A DNA stretch of 64,000 nucleotides, from contig NZ_BBYJ01000013.1 in assembly GCF_001528665.1 (NCBI RefSeq), positions 62,001-126,000 on the forward strand, written 5' to 3'. The translations under genes were made by a program, and so were the position numbers. This DNA comes from Microtetraspora malaysiensis (GTDB lineage Bacteria > Actinomycetota > Actinomycetes > Streptosporangiales > Streptosporangiaceae). Below are positions 24,794 through 33,737 of the stretch, in pieces. Numbering within the stretch: the first letter of the stretch is position 1; every line of letters begins with the position of its first letter. Under the pieces are notes generated by a model that searched no databases, was not told the DNA's origin, and saw only the letters and a program-made list of their open reading frames with translations.

Positions 24794-25032
24794 GCCTGCG
24801 GCTCGGCGAGAAAGATGCGCGCTGTGGTCGACCTGTGGCCTGACGGCCCCTGCGAGTGGGTCGGCGCATACAGCCGCGCACAGCTTTACGCCGGCGTGCA
24901 GGCACCGAGCGGCGTCGCCGACTGCTGATCCCCGCCTCGCGTCCCAGAGAGCGCGCCGCCCACCTTTCACGTCGGTGGGCGGCGTTCTTCGTGCGTGCGG
25001 GAGGCAGCCGTATGACCGGCCCCCTGCCTCCA
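24794..25032 (+). repeat. 239-bp direct repeat, copy 2
   Basis: Copy of 16208-16446 with one mismatch. It starts abruptly inside a codon of the secreted-protein gene, exactly where the transposase sequence stops, and ends 110 bp before the SDR stop codon. The 5' half of the secreted-protein gene is absent here, so this is the derived copy. Confidence 0.95.
24954..24984 (+). terminator. Duplicated terminator hairpin
   Basis: Second copy of the 11-bp CGCCGCCCACC / GGTGGGCGGCG hairpin carried by the 239-bp repeat. It has no cognate complete gene here. Confidence 0.75.
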
Positions 25033-25142
25033 GACACGAAGGCCGGTAGAGATCGGGGATGAGGAAGCCCACCTCACAAGATCTGAGAAGTCTCGTTCCC
25101 GGATCGGCGGGTGGGCGGCCGGTGGTTATGTCCTCCTGCGGA

Positions 25143-25901
25143 TCAAGCGCTGGCACCCCCGTCGATGACCAGGTCGTGACCGACGGCGAATCCCGCTTCG
25201 GGTGATGCGAGCCAGAGCACGGCGGAGGCCGCTTCGTCGAGCGTCCCGACCCTGCCGATCGGCAGTGCGTCCTTCATCCGTTCGGCGCGGTCGTCCTCGG
25301 TCTCACCGGGTCCCAGGGACATGGAGGTGTCGATGGGGCCCGGGCTGATCGCGTTGATGCGGATGCCCTCCCCGATGTACTCCTTCGCAGCCGCCCGGCT
25401 CAGCGCGCTCACGGCCGCCTTGGATGCCGCATAGGCGCCGAGGAACGGCAGTCGCATGTGAGCGCCCAGGTTGGAGGCAGTGTTAACGATCACGCCGCCG
25501 CCGTGGCCGCGCATGTGGGCGATCTCGTGCTTCATGCTGAGGAAGACACCGGTCAGGTTCACGGCCAACTGGCGGTCCCAGGCGGCCTCGTCCATGTCCG
25601 CGATTGGTCCGGCCTCAAGCACTCCCGCGTTGTTGAACGCGATGTGCAGCCCGCCGTGGCGCTCCACCGTGGTCGTGACAAGCCGGGCGACGTCCTCAGA
25701 GGAGGAGACGTCGGCGGCCACAGCGTCGGCCTGACCGCCTTCGTCCTCGATCAACTTCACGGTCTGCTCGAGGGGGCCGATGCTGCGCCCGGCGACCACC
25801 ACAGTCGCTCCTTCCCGGGCGAAGGCGAGCGCGGCCGCCCGGCCGATGCCAGAGCCTCCACCGGTGATGAGTACGACCTTGCCGGTGAAACGTGCGGTCA
25901 T
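25143..25901 (-). CDS. Short-chain dehydrogenase/reductase (classical)
   Basis: A 252-residue classical SDR. The cofactor loop is VVLITGGGSGIGRAAALAFA, with FNNAGVLEAG, the catalytic Ser in NTASNLGAHM and the YxxxK motif in AYAASKAAVSAL. It ends GHDLVIDGGASA, a standard C-terminus. AAGGAG lies 9 nt before the ATG, and the ATG overlaps the MFS stop by 4 bp. It is co-transcribed with the exporter and may modify the exported or sensed compound. Confidence 0.95.
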   Translation of the reverse strand: MTARFTGKVVLITGGGSGIGRAAALAFAREGATVVVAGRSIGPLEQTVKLIEDEGGQADAVAADVSSSEDVARLVTTTVERHGGLHIAFNNAGVLEAGPIADMDEAAWDRQLAVNLTGVFLSMKHEIAHMRGHGGGVIVNTASNLGAHMRLPFLGAYAASKAAVSALSRAAAKEYIGEGIRINAISPGPIDTSMSLGPGETEDDRAERMKDALPIGRVGTLDEAASAVLWLASPEAGFAVGHDLVIDGGASA

Positions 25902-27193
25902 TCCGAATTCTCCTTGACTTTCTGGGTACGGCGCGCATGCGCCGAGAACAGGGCGGTAAAGAGCAGGGCGGCGGCGGCGATTCGCAGGGCGAAGGCATAG
26001 CCGCTCGATGGGTCGTGGGAGTAGGCGGTGGCGAGCGAGACCAGCACCGCGAGCCCAAGAGGCGGGCCGATTTCCATCGCGGTGTTCAGCAGCCCGCCCG
26101 CCAGGCCGGCCTGGTCGTCTCGCGCGTCCTGCATCGCGGCGAGCGTGGCGGCGGAGAATGTCATGCCGGCTCCGAACGGGAAGACGAGCAGCCCGGCGTA
26201 GGGCGCGTCGAGCAGGCTGAGCAGCAGCAGACCCGCGGCCGCCGTGGTCAGCCCGATCGCCAGCACATGCCGGGTCCCCAGGCGGGGGATGAGTCGTCCG
26301 GCCAGCGGGCCGGACGCGAAGATGGCCGGCACGGGCAGCAGGAACGCGGCAGACGTCTGCAGTGGGGACAGGCCGCTGACCTGCTGCAGGTAAAGGGAGA
26401 GCAGGAAGAACCCGGTGGCCATCACCCCGGCGCAGAGCATCACGGCAATCAGGGGCAAGCCCCGTCGGGACAGGAAGGACAACGGCACTAGCGGGGCTGA
26501 AGAGTGTCGCTCGGCCAGCCCGAACAGGACCAGGAGCACGACACCGCCGAAGACCATCCAGCCGGAGTGCTGCAACCCGTAGATCAGTACGGCCAGGCCG
26601 GCGGTCACCAGGACCGCACCGAGCCAGTCGATCCGACTCCTGCTCGGCGGGTGATCCGGGGGAAGAAGCCTGAACGCCGCGGTGACCGCGACGGCCGACA
26701 CCACCACCGGCGCCAGGAACACCCACCGCCACGACGCCCATGTGATCACTACGCCCGACAGCACGGTTCCCGCCGTCGCGCCGCCACTGCTCAGCACGCC
26801 CCAAACCGCCATGGCCCGCCCGCGGCGATGCCGATCAGGAAACACCACGCCCAGCAACGCCATCGCCGCCGGTGCCGCCAGCGCCGCGCCGATCCCTTGG
26901 GCGAACCGGGCGATCAGCAGCAAGGCCTGCCACGGGGCGAAGCTGGCCGCAGCCGAGGCGAGGCCGAAAATGACCATGCCGGTGACGAACACTCGTCTAC
27001 GCCCCAGCGAGTCCGCCAGCCGCCCGCCGAGCAGCAGCAGTCCTCCGAACGCCAGGCCATAGGCAGAGCTGACGAGCAGCAGCTCTTCCTCACCTCCGCG
27101 CAGATCGCGCTGGATGGCGGGTAGCGCCACGGTGATGACGGTGATTGTCGCGATGAGCGTGATCTGTACGGTCCCGAGCAGCACGAACGCCAT
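25898..27193 (-). CDS. MFS drug/metabolite transporter
   Basis: About 431 residues and 12-14 membrane segments. Motif A is seen as GGRLADSLGRRRVFVTGMV and the DHA2-like ITVITVALPAIQRDL lies in TM1. I chose ATG 27193 because the operator and a -10-like TAGATA lie just upstream; a GTG at 27259 with GAGGAA would add 22 residues but would contain the operator. Transcription starts from its own promoter downstream of the tetR gene. It probably exports a toxic compound under TetR control. Confidence 0.88.
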   Translation of the reverse strand: MAFVLLGTVQITLIATITVITVALPAIQRDLRGGEEELLLVSSAYGLAFGGLLLLGGRLADSLGRRRVFVTGMVIFGLASAAASFAPWQALLLIARFAQGIGAALAAPAAMALLGVVFPDRHRRGRAMAVWGVLSSGGATAGTVLSGVVITWASWRWVFLAPVVVSAVAVTAAFRLLPPDHPPSRSRIDWLGAVLVTAGLAVLIYGLQHSGWMVFGGVVLLVLFGLAERHSSAPLVPLSFLSRRGLPLIAVMLCAGVMATGFFLLSLYLQQVSGLSPLQTSAAFLLPVPAIFASGPLAGRLIPRLGTRHVLAIGLTTAAAGLLLLSLLDAPYAGLLVFPFGAGMTFSAATLAAMQDARDDQAGLAGGLLNTAMEIGPPLGLAVLVSLATAYSHDPSSGYAFALRIAAAALLFTALFSAHARRTQKVKENSE

Positions 27194-27208
27194 CAAGGTG
27201 TCACGCCT

Positions 27209-27226
27209 ATCTAGACCGATCGTTCT
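27209..27226. promoter_or_regulatory. TetR operator at the MFS promoter
   Basis: ATCTAGACCGATCGTTCT contains a near-perfect dyad AGA-C-CGATCG-T-TCT. It matches 14 of 18 positions with the site at 27873-27890 in front of the tetR gene itself. Confidence 0.7.
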
Positions 27227-27272
27227 GTTATTTGGACGCGCGAAAGCACTTCTCGACACAACGAACACTTCC

Positions 27273-27854
27273 TCAGTCCAGGACGGCCAGCGCCTGAGCG
27301 GCGGCGTCACGAAGCCTGCCGGGGTCAGGATGCGCGCGGCCGAGGACGCGCATGCCCTGCATCACGACGAGCAGGAAACGGGCCAGAGCGCGCGGGTCCT
27401 TGTCGTCCGAGATCTCGCCCTGTGCACGCGCCCGGGTCAGTGCCGAGGTCAGCGCGGTCTCCAAATAGTCCCAGCTCGCCTCGACCCTCCGAGCGATCTG
27501 CGGATCGCGCGACATGACCTCCACGGCGGCGTTGACCACCATGCAGCCGCGCCTGCGCTCATCGCACAAGGTCTCCTCGACATACGCTTCGACCAGCGAT
27601 CGTACGGCCGGAAGCGCCGGCCCCGGCTGAGAGAGCGCCTCCACGACAGTGGGGTCACGGGTCTCCTGGTACCTCTCGAACGCCTTCACATAGAGATCGT
27701 GCTTGCCGCCGAAGGTGGCGTAGATGCTCGCCCGAGCGATACCCAGATGCTGGACCAGGTCGGCCATGGACGTCGCCTCGTACCCCCGCTCCCAGAACAA
27801 CTCCAGCGCTTTCTGCAGAGCCGCGTCCGGGTCGAACTCCTTGGTCCTCGCCAT
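27273..27854 (-). CDS. TetR-family repressor of the MFS/SDR operon
   Basis: A 193-residue regulator of the YxaF/LmrA type. The DNA-binding domain is AALQKALELFWERGYEATSM then ADLVQHLGIARASIYATFGG. The C-terminal TetR_C domain includes DERRRGCMVVNAAVEVMSRD. ATG 27854 is preferred because TAGGGT lies 7 bp before it, with TTGACC 18 bp further up, giving a leaderless mRNA. An operator overlaps that promoter, so the gene is autoregulated. Confidence 0.92.
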   Translation of the reverse strand: MARTKEFDPDAALQKALELFWERGYEATSMADLVQHLGIARASIYATFGGKHDLYVKAFERYQETRDPTVVEALSQPGPALPAVRSLVEAYVEETLCDERRRGCMVVNAAVEVMSRDPQIARRVEASWDYLETALTSALTRARAQGEISDDKDPRALARFLLVVMQGMRVLGRAHPDPGRLRDAAAQALAVLD

Positions 27855-27861
27855 ACCCTGA

Positions 27862-27891
27862 ACCCTAGCCATATCTAGATCGAACGGTCAA
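27862..27891 (-). promoter_or_regulatory. tetR promoter with overlapping operator
   Basis: On the minus strand TTGACC (plus 27886-27891), an 18-bp spacer and TAGGGT (27862-27867) end 7 bp before the ATG. The spacer holds the operator copy ATCTAGATCGAACGGTCA (27873-27890). Confidence 0.65.
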
Positions 27892-28406
27892 ATATGCGCG
27901 TCCCGAACCACGGCCACCCGGGCACCAACCCGACCGGACTCTGGCCGTTCCGACCCACCAGGACGCCTGTCCGTCGAATCAGCATGAGCTTCCACGCAAC
28001 CCGGCATTCAACACGTCGGGCCGGCGGCGCCGAAGACGCCCGATAGGCCTGAGCAACTCGGGCGTCGGCTGTTCGGACCCCATTGACGAACCGCAGCTCG
28101 GCGCACGAGCCGCTCGCCACCTTCGGCCGGAGCGGGCAGCCCTCCCCGACCCCTGGGGTGGAGCCGGCCTCGCCGAACACCCGGATGCCGATCTTCGTGA
28201 GCCCCCTCAGACCCTCGGGCGCACCACACATGCGCACCCCGTCGCATATATGGAGTTCCAGATTCCGGGCTGGTTCCTCATCTCGTTCACGGCAGCGTCC
28301 GGCACACTCTGCACATCGACGGTGGCTTTCAGTGCCATGAGGACGTGGCTCTCAAGACTGCTTCACGAGCTTCCTCACGCACTCGCGATGGAGGATTTCG
28401 AGATCC
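27892..28406. other. Stretch without a recognisable gene
   Basis: About 515 bp with no convincing coding frame on either strand. Composition is GC-rich with scattered AT-rich words. No repeats or transposon ends were noticed. Confidence 0.5.
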
Positions 28407-28628
28407 GTGCATCACCCCTGGATCATCTACCTGCGGACCTGCTTGGCCATTCGGGTCCATCGCGCGCGCATGGCCCCAACCCACGGCGCCTCGGCCGTCG
28501 AGTGGGTGATCATCACGGCCATCATCGCCGGAGTCGCGCTCGGCCTGGCGGCCTTGATCAAGACCGTGGTGGAACAGAAACAGGCCGACATCCAAAACAG
28601 CCTCAACGGCGACAGCGCGAGGACCTGA
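28407..28628 (+). CDS. Flp/TadE-like small pilin-type membrane protein
   Basis: A 73-residue protein. After a basic N-region (RVHRARMAPTHGASAVEW) comes a single hydrophobic helix VIITAIIAGVALGLAALIK and a polar tail. The G-A-S-A-V-E-W sequence resembles the prepilin cleavage site of Flp pilins (G/A-x-x-x-V-E-Y/W). No tad secretion genes are nearby, so it is either an orphan or a remnant. The GTG start is uncertain; GGAGG lies 12 nt upstream. Confidence 0.55.
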   Translation: MHHPWIIYLRTCLAIRVHRARMAPTHGASAVEWVIITAIIAGVALGLAALIKTVVEQKQADIQNSLNGDSART

Positions 28629-28701
28629 CCCGACCGCGGTCGACACCCATGGAGCTCGACAGCACTTGTGAAGGTCGGGGAAATCCAGAGCGGCCCGGTC
28701 G

Positions 28702-29148
28702 TCACTCTGACGGATGGCCCAAGATCAGCACCACCGCATCGAGCAACCTCTGCCAATCGGCTTCCCGCAGGTCCCGCCGGAGCGCGCCACCGACAGCCGC
28801 CAGCGCGTCGACGAGCATGGCGTGGACCGCTCGATGGTCTTCCTCCAACACGGCGGCGAGGCGGCCGACTTCGCGCCGAAAGCGGCGGCTCTGCGAGAAA
28901 TTCACCAACGACGGCGGCAGAGCCGCGATCGCCGGCTCCGCGGTCGGATCGGCAAGGCCGATCACCAACCGGGTCCCCAGCGCGTCAGCGAGCCGGTCGA
29001 GTACGTCGACCGTCGGGTTACCGCGGCCGTTCTCCAAGTTCGCCACATAGGGCACCGACAACCCGGCCTCCGTGGCTACCGAGGCGACCGTCCGGCCGAG
29101 GGCCGCGCGGCGGCTCCGCAACCGCCGGCCAAGTTCGACGTGATCCAT
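28702..29148 (-). CDS. XRE-family helix-turn-helix regulator
   Basis: A 148-residue protein. The Cro/CI-type domain covers residues 5-65: LGRRLRSRRAALGRTVASVA, then TEAGLSVPYVANLENGRGNP and VDVLDRLADALGTRL. The C-terminal half is helical and unassigned. It is divergent from an MFS gene, with two matching operator-like elements between them, so it probably represses both. Confidence 0.92.
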   Translation of the reverse strand: MDHVELGRRLRSRRAALGRTVASVATEAGLSVPYVANLENGRGNPTVDVLDRLADALGTRLVIGLADPTAEPAIAALPPSLVNFSQSRRFRREVGRLAAVLEEDHRAVHAMLVDALAAVGGALRRDLREADWQRLLDAVVLILGHPSE

Positions 29149-29156
29149 AGGACTAT

Positions 29157-29206
29157 CTTGACAGAATAGTTAAGACGGCGCTTCTCTCTTGAGAGAATAG
29201 TTCAAG
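29157..29206. promoter_or_regulatory. Two phased operators between the XRE and MFS genes
   Basis: CTTGACAGAATAGTTAAG (29157-29174) and CTTGAGAGAATAGTTCAAG (29188-29206) are near copies. Each has CTTGA ... T(T/C)AAG dyad ends, and they start 31 bp apart, about three helical turns, so repressor dimers would sit on the same face. The second ends 8 bp before the MFS start and overlaps its ribosome site. Confidence 0.75.
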
Positions 29207-29214
29207 GGAGAAAC

Positions 29215-30444
29215 ATGCTGCAGGCCTTACGAGTGCGAGACTTCCGACTGCTCTGGACTGCGCGATCAATCGCCACTCTCGGCACCGGCCTGCTTGACGT
29301 CGCGGTTCCCGCACACGTCTACGCCGTCACCGGCTCAGCGCTCGCGACCGGCCTCAGCCTGGCCTTCAGATATTTGCCCGCCCTGCTCCTGGGGCCGTTC
29401 GCCGGAGTCATAGCCGACCGGTGGGACCGTCGCCGCATCATGATCACCACCGACCTCATGCACGTGATGGCGATCTCCGTGGCGCTCCTGGCCGAAACAC
29501 CCGAGACGATCTGGCTCATCTACGTGGCGTCAACCGGCCAAGGCACAGCTGCGGTGCTCTTTCGCCCGGCCGCCCAAGCACACACCCCCACCGTCGTAGG
29601 CGTCGGCCCACTTCTCACCAGCGCGAACGCGCTCGGCGCCTTCACGACCGGGGTGGTTGGACTGAGCGCTCCGCCAATCGGCGGCCTGTTGTTCGCCGCC
29701 TCTGGCATCAACACGGTCATCGGTGCCGCGATCGCCGCCGGCCTGCTGTCCGCGACGGCCATCGCCCGCACCACAACACGGTCCCGCGCGCACGGCCCCG
29801 CCCACAAGGTGCTCACCGACTTCATCCAAGGGCTACGTCATCTTCGGCAAGCCGCGGCAACACGGGCGCTGCTGGCCACGAACAGCGCGTACCTGCTCGC
29901 GAACGCAGCACTCACCGCTCTGCTCATCCCCTTCGGCGTGACACGCCTGGGGGGAAGCGTCCAGGTCGGCTACCTCCTGTCCGCGTTGGGCCTCGGCTTT
30001 CTCCTGGGAGCGCCCATCAGCCGACGACTCGTCGACCACTTCTCCCCCAGGACGATCATCGCCCTGAGTCAGTCACTCGTCGCCGGCGCGTTCTTTCTCA
30101 TGTTCAACGCCGCGTCGCTCCCCGTCGCGCTGACCGCCGCGGTTCTTCTCGGAGTGCCGGGAGTCACCGTTCTGGTCGCCATCCAGACCTGGCTGCAACG
30201 AGCCACTCCGAAGGAGCTCCTCGGCCGGGTCAGCTCGGCCTTCGTCACCGTCGAAGCCGCGGCAAGCATGGCCGGGGCGTTCGCCGGACCTACCCTGAGC
30301 GAACTGATCAGCCTTCCACTGGCACTCAACGCGGCTTGCGCGGTCACCCTTCTATCCGCGCTACTCACGCTTGGCCTGATGCCCCGAGGTGACCACCCGC
30401 CTGCCGCGGTAGCAAGGCCGGAGCCGCGATCCTCCTGCACGTGA
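29215..30444 (+). CDS. MFS transporter (enterobactin-exporter-like)
   Basis: A 409-residue, 12-TM transporter. It starts MLQALRVRDFRLLWTARSIA, a sequence common to MFS_3 / EntS-like exporters, and has the motif A loop GPFAGVIADRWDRRRIMI. CAAGGGAG precedes the ATG by 4 nt and is shared with the operator. It overlaps the subtilase-region upstream frame by a few bases but has its own start and stop. Regulated by the divergent XRE repressor. Confidence 0.92.
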   Translation: MLQALRVRDFRLLWTARSIATLGTGLLDVAVPAHVYAVTGSALATGLSLAFRYLPALLLGPFAGVIADRWDRRRIMITTDLMHVMAISVALLAETPETIWLIYVASTGQGTAAVLFRPAAQAHTPTVVGVGPLLTSANALGAFTTGVVGLSAPPIGGLLFAASGINTVIGAAIAAGLLSATAIARTTTRSRAHGPAHKVLTDFIQGLRHLRQAAATRALLATNSAYLLANAALTALLIPFGVTRLGGSVQVGYLLSALGLGFLLGAPISRRLVDHFSPRTIIALSQSLVAGAFFLMFNAASLPVALTAAVLLGVPGVTVLVAIQTWLQRATPKELLGRVSSAFVTVEAAASMAGAFAGPTLSELISLPLALNAACAVTLLSALLTLGLMPRGDHPPAAVARPEPRSSCT

Positions 30445-30506
30445 AGTCGACGACGGACATCGGCAGATCATTTATGACCAGTTTTTCCACGATGTCCGGA
30501 GAAAAT

Positions 30507-33500
30507 GTGATCTTCCGAACCATGGCGTTGTTAGTGAGCGCGCTGCTGACCGCCGCTCCTCCCGTCCCACCCCACACCACGCCGGCGTCCGCCGCCACCA
30601 CGGCACCCGTCACCGTCACGTTGATCACCGGGGATCGGGTGACCGTGACCGGTCCCGCCGCGCGCAGGAGCGTGGCGATCGAGCGGGGCGAGGGCCGTAC
30701 CGGAGTCTCCTTCGTCACCGACGACACCGGCGGGCGGCTCCGTGTGATCCCCACCGACGCCTTCGGACCGCTGCAGGCCGGGGAGCTGGACCCCCGGCTG
30801 TTCGAGGTCGCCACCCTGATCGAGTCCGGTTACGACGATCGCCGGGGAGACCTGCCCCTGATCGTGACCGGGACCGGTGCCGACCGGAAGGGAATGCGTG
30901 CGGAGTTCGTCGCGGCCGGCGCGAAGGTGACACGGGACCTGCCTGCGGCGCAGGCCCTCGCGGTGCGGGCCGGCAAGAAGGGCATGGCCGGGTTCTGGAA
31001 GGGGCTCACCGCCGGCCGGACCCTGAGCGGCGGCGGCAGGAAGGTGTGGCTGGACGCACTGCTCAAACCGTCGCTCGACGTCAGCGTCCCGCAGATCGGC
31101 GCGCCTGCCGCCTGGGAGGCCGGGCACACCGGAGCCGACGTGAAGGTGGCGGTACTCGACTCCGGCATCGACGCCACCCATCCCGACCTGACCGGCAAAG
31201 TGGCCGCCCAGGCGAACTTCACCGACAACCCGGACAGCCGCGACCTGTCCGGACACGGCACTCATGTGGCCGCCACGATCGCCGGCGGCGGGAAGGACAG
31301 CCGGTACAAGGGCGTCGCACCCGGCGCCATCCTGCTGGACGGCAAGGTCTGCGATGGCCTCTGCTCCCACTCCTCGCTCATCGCGGGCATGGAGTGGGCG
31401 GCCGAGCAGGGCGCCAAGGTGATCAACCTGAGCCTGGGCGGGACTGACACCGTCGGCCTCGACCCGATGGAGCTCGCGGTGCAGACGCTGAGCGAGCGGT
31501 ACGGCGCGCTCTTCGTCGTCGCCGCGGGCAACGAATACTCGGATCGGGCGGTGAACTCCCCGGCCAGCGCGGATGCCGCGCTCGCGGTCGGCGCGGTGAA
31601 CAGCTCCGAGGAGCTGGCGGAATTCTCCAGCCGGGGGCCACGCGTCGGCGACTCCGGGCTCAAGCCCGAGATCACCGCGCCGGGTGTCGACATCACCGCC
31701 GCCCGGAGCAAGGACTCCGAAGGCACCGGATCACACGTCACCTTCTCCGGCACCTCCATGGCCACCCCGCATGTCGCCGGGGCGGCCGCGATCGTGTTCG
31801 GGCAGCACCCCGACTGGACCGGGGAGCAGGTGAAGGCGGCCCTGATGGGGTCGGCCCGCCGCAACTCCGACTTCGGGGCCTTCGACCAGGGCGCGGGCCG
31901 GGTCGACGTGGCGCGGGCCGTCACCCAGCAGGTGACCGCGGAACCGGCCGGGGTCGGCTTCGGTCTCCTGCTCTGGCCGCACGGGGACAAGGCACTCACC
32001 CGTACGGTGACCTACCGCAACCGGAGCGCCTCCCCGGTAACGCTCAAACTCGCGGTCGAAGGCGACCCGGGCAGGGTGTTCTCGGTGACCCCGGACGGTG
32101 TGGAGGTACCCGCGGGCGGGAAGGCCGAGGTGACCGTCACCGCCGACGCGCGTACGGCGCCCGTCGAACAGCCGATGAGCGGCTACCTCGTCGCCAAGGA
32201 CACCGGTGCTACCGGGATCGAGGTCAGCACTCCGCTGGGGCTGGAGAAGGAGAGCGAGAAGTACGAACTGACGATCAAGCATCTGGACCGTGCGGGTAAC
32301 CTCGCGAGCGGCCACAGCACCTCCCTGCGCAGGCTCGACGACACCAACGGACGATGGAGGATGATCAACGCCAGCGGAGCCGGTGGTGTGGCCACGGTCC
32401 GCGTCCCGAAGGGTGTCTGGGAGATCTCGAGCTTCGTACAAGACGGTGCGCAGACCGCCTACCTGGTCCACCCCGGCCTGCGGGTGGAGCAAGCCCAGAC
32501 CCTGGAGGTCGACGCCCGGCTGAGCCGCCCCCTCGCGGTCGGTCTACCGGTCTCGTCCGCCGTCCCGGACTGGGCGGCCGTGAGTTACGGCGGCCCGCTG
32601 ATCGAGGGGACGGCCGCCGGCCAACAACTGATCACCGAACGGCTCGACCAGATCCTGACCGCGCAGATCGGGCCGCCCCAACAAGGCGCGGTGACCCGGG
32701 TGGACGGGCAGTGGCGCGACGAACGGACAGGCGCCTTCTACCGGCTGGCCTGGTTCCATCGGGACGGGATGATCACCGGTTTCCAGCGGCGAGTCACTCA
32801 GCAGGATCTCGCCACGATCCGCGCCGATCATGCCCGCCATCTGGACGGCGCGCGAGGGTTCTGGGACGCCGAGGCCCAACTGCCTGATCTCAGGCTCGAC
32901 CACTTCCCCGGGGGCACTCCCGTGGCTCTGCCGTCCGTCCAGACCATCTATGTGAACTCCGACAGTCAGGCGATCTGGAAGTTCCATCTCACGGAGATGG
33001 CCTCCACGGGCGAGAACAACGGATTCGAGGGGGCGTTCACGCGCTACACGCCGGGCCGTGTCTACGCCGAGAGCTGGAACCGCGGCGTGTTCGGGCCGTA
33101 CCTTCCAAGCGACGGGCGCGAGGACTCGGGAAGCGTGACCCGTGAGGGCGATGTGATCACGGTGAGCGGCCAACCCTACGGCGACGGCGCGGGCCGCCTC
33201 TGCGACTGCCAGGTCGATGCGACCCGCACCGCCCTCTACCGCGACGGGACGCTGCTCGACGAGCAGTCCTCCGCCTACGCGGACTTCACCGTCCCCGAGG
33301 AGGAGGCCGTCTACCGGCTCGTCATGGAGGCCGAGCGGGGAGCACCGGCCGCCCTGTCCACCCGCGTCTCCGTGGCCTGGACGTTCCGGTCCGGCCGTAC
33401 GGACAAGGCGGCGACCCGCCTGCCGGTCTCGGTCGTCCGGTTCTCCCCGCCGCTGGACGCCGACAACAGCGCACCTGCCGGGCGGAGCTTCACCGTCCCG

Positions 33501-33737
33501 CTCACCGTCCAGCGGCAGGCGGGGTCCGCGGCCGGCGAGGTCCGTGACCTGTCGGTCGAGGTCTCCTACGACGACGGCGCCACCTGGAGCGCGGCGAAGG
33601 TCCATCGCTCCGCCGCCATCCTGCGGCATCCCGACGGGGAGGGCTTCGTTTCGCTGCGCGCCAGATCTACCGACGCCACCGGCAACACGGTCGAGCAGAC
33701 CGTGATCCGCGCGTATCGGATCGCCCCAGCCACCTGA
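30507..33737 (+). CDS. Secreted S8 subtilisin-like serine protease
   Basis: A 1076-residue secreted enzyme. A signal peptide (IFRTMALLVSALLTAAPPV, cleavage near TPASA) is followed by a propeptide of about 170 residues, then the peptidase domain. The catalytic triad is Asp218 in VAVLDSGID, His250 in GHGTHVAA and Ser417 in FSGTSMATPHVAGAAA. About 600 C-terminal residues form beta-rich domains that I cannot assign. GTG 30507 was chosen because GGAGA precedes it by 5 nt and gives a proper signal peptide. It probably degrades extracellular protein. Confidence 0.95.
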   Translation: MIFRTMALLVSALLTAAPPVPPHTTPASAATTAPVTVTLITGDRVTVTGPAARRSVAIERGEGRTGVSFVTDDTGGRLRVIPTDAFGPLQAGELDPRLFEVATLIESGYDDRRGDLPLIVTGTGADRKGMRAEFVAAGAKVTRDLPAAQALAVRAGKKGMAGFWKGLTAGRTLSGGGRKVWLDALLKPSLDVSVPQIGAPAAWEAGHTGADVKVAVLDSGIDATHPDLTGKVAAQANFTDNPDSRDLSGHGTHVAATIAGGGKDSRYKGVAPGAILLDGKVCDGLCSHSSLIAGMEWAAEQGAKVINLSLGGTDTVGLDPMELAVQTLSERYGALFVVAAGNEYSDRAVNSPASADAALAVGAVNSSEELAEFSSRGPRVGDSGLKPEITAPGVDITAARSKDSEGTGSHVTFSGTSMATPHVAGAAAIVFGQHPDWTGEQVKAALMGSARRNSDFGAFDQGAGRVDVARAVTQQVTAEPAGVGFGLLLWPHGDKALTRTVTYRNRSASPVTLKLAVEGDPGRVFSVTPDGVEVPAGGKAEVTVTADARTAPVEQPMSGYLVAKDTGATGIEVSTPLGLEKESEKYELTIKHLDRAGNLASGHSTSLRRLDDTNGRWRMINASGAGGVATVRVPKGVWEISSFVQDGAQTAYLVHPGLRVEQAQTLEVDARLSRPLAVGLPVSSAVPDWAAVSYGGPLIEGTAAGQQLITERLDQILTAQIGPPQQGAVTRVDGQWRDERTGAFYRLAWFHRDGMITGFQRRVTQQDLATIRADHARHLDGARGFWDAEAQLPDLRLDHFPGGTPVALPSVQTIYVNSDSQAIWKFHLTEMASTGENNGFEGAFTRYTPGRVYAESWNRGVFGPYLPSDGREDSGSVTREGDVITVSGQPYGDGAGRLCDCQVDATRTALYRDGTLLDEQSSAYADFTVPEEEAVYRLVMEAERGAPAALSTRVSVAWTFRSGRTDKAATRLPVSVVRFSPPLDADNSAPAGRSFTVPLTVQRQAGSAAGEVRDLSVEVSYDDGATWSAAKVHRSAAILRHPDGEGFVSLRARSTDATGNTVEQTVIRAYRIAPAT

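Noticed and set aside
23822-25156. A single 444-codon transposase frame.
   Set aside because: The N-terminal 120 codons are antisense to the duplicated 239-bp repeat and its flank; only 23822-24793 is transposase.
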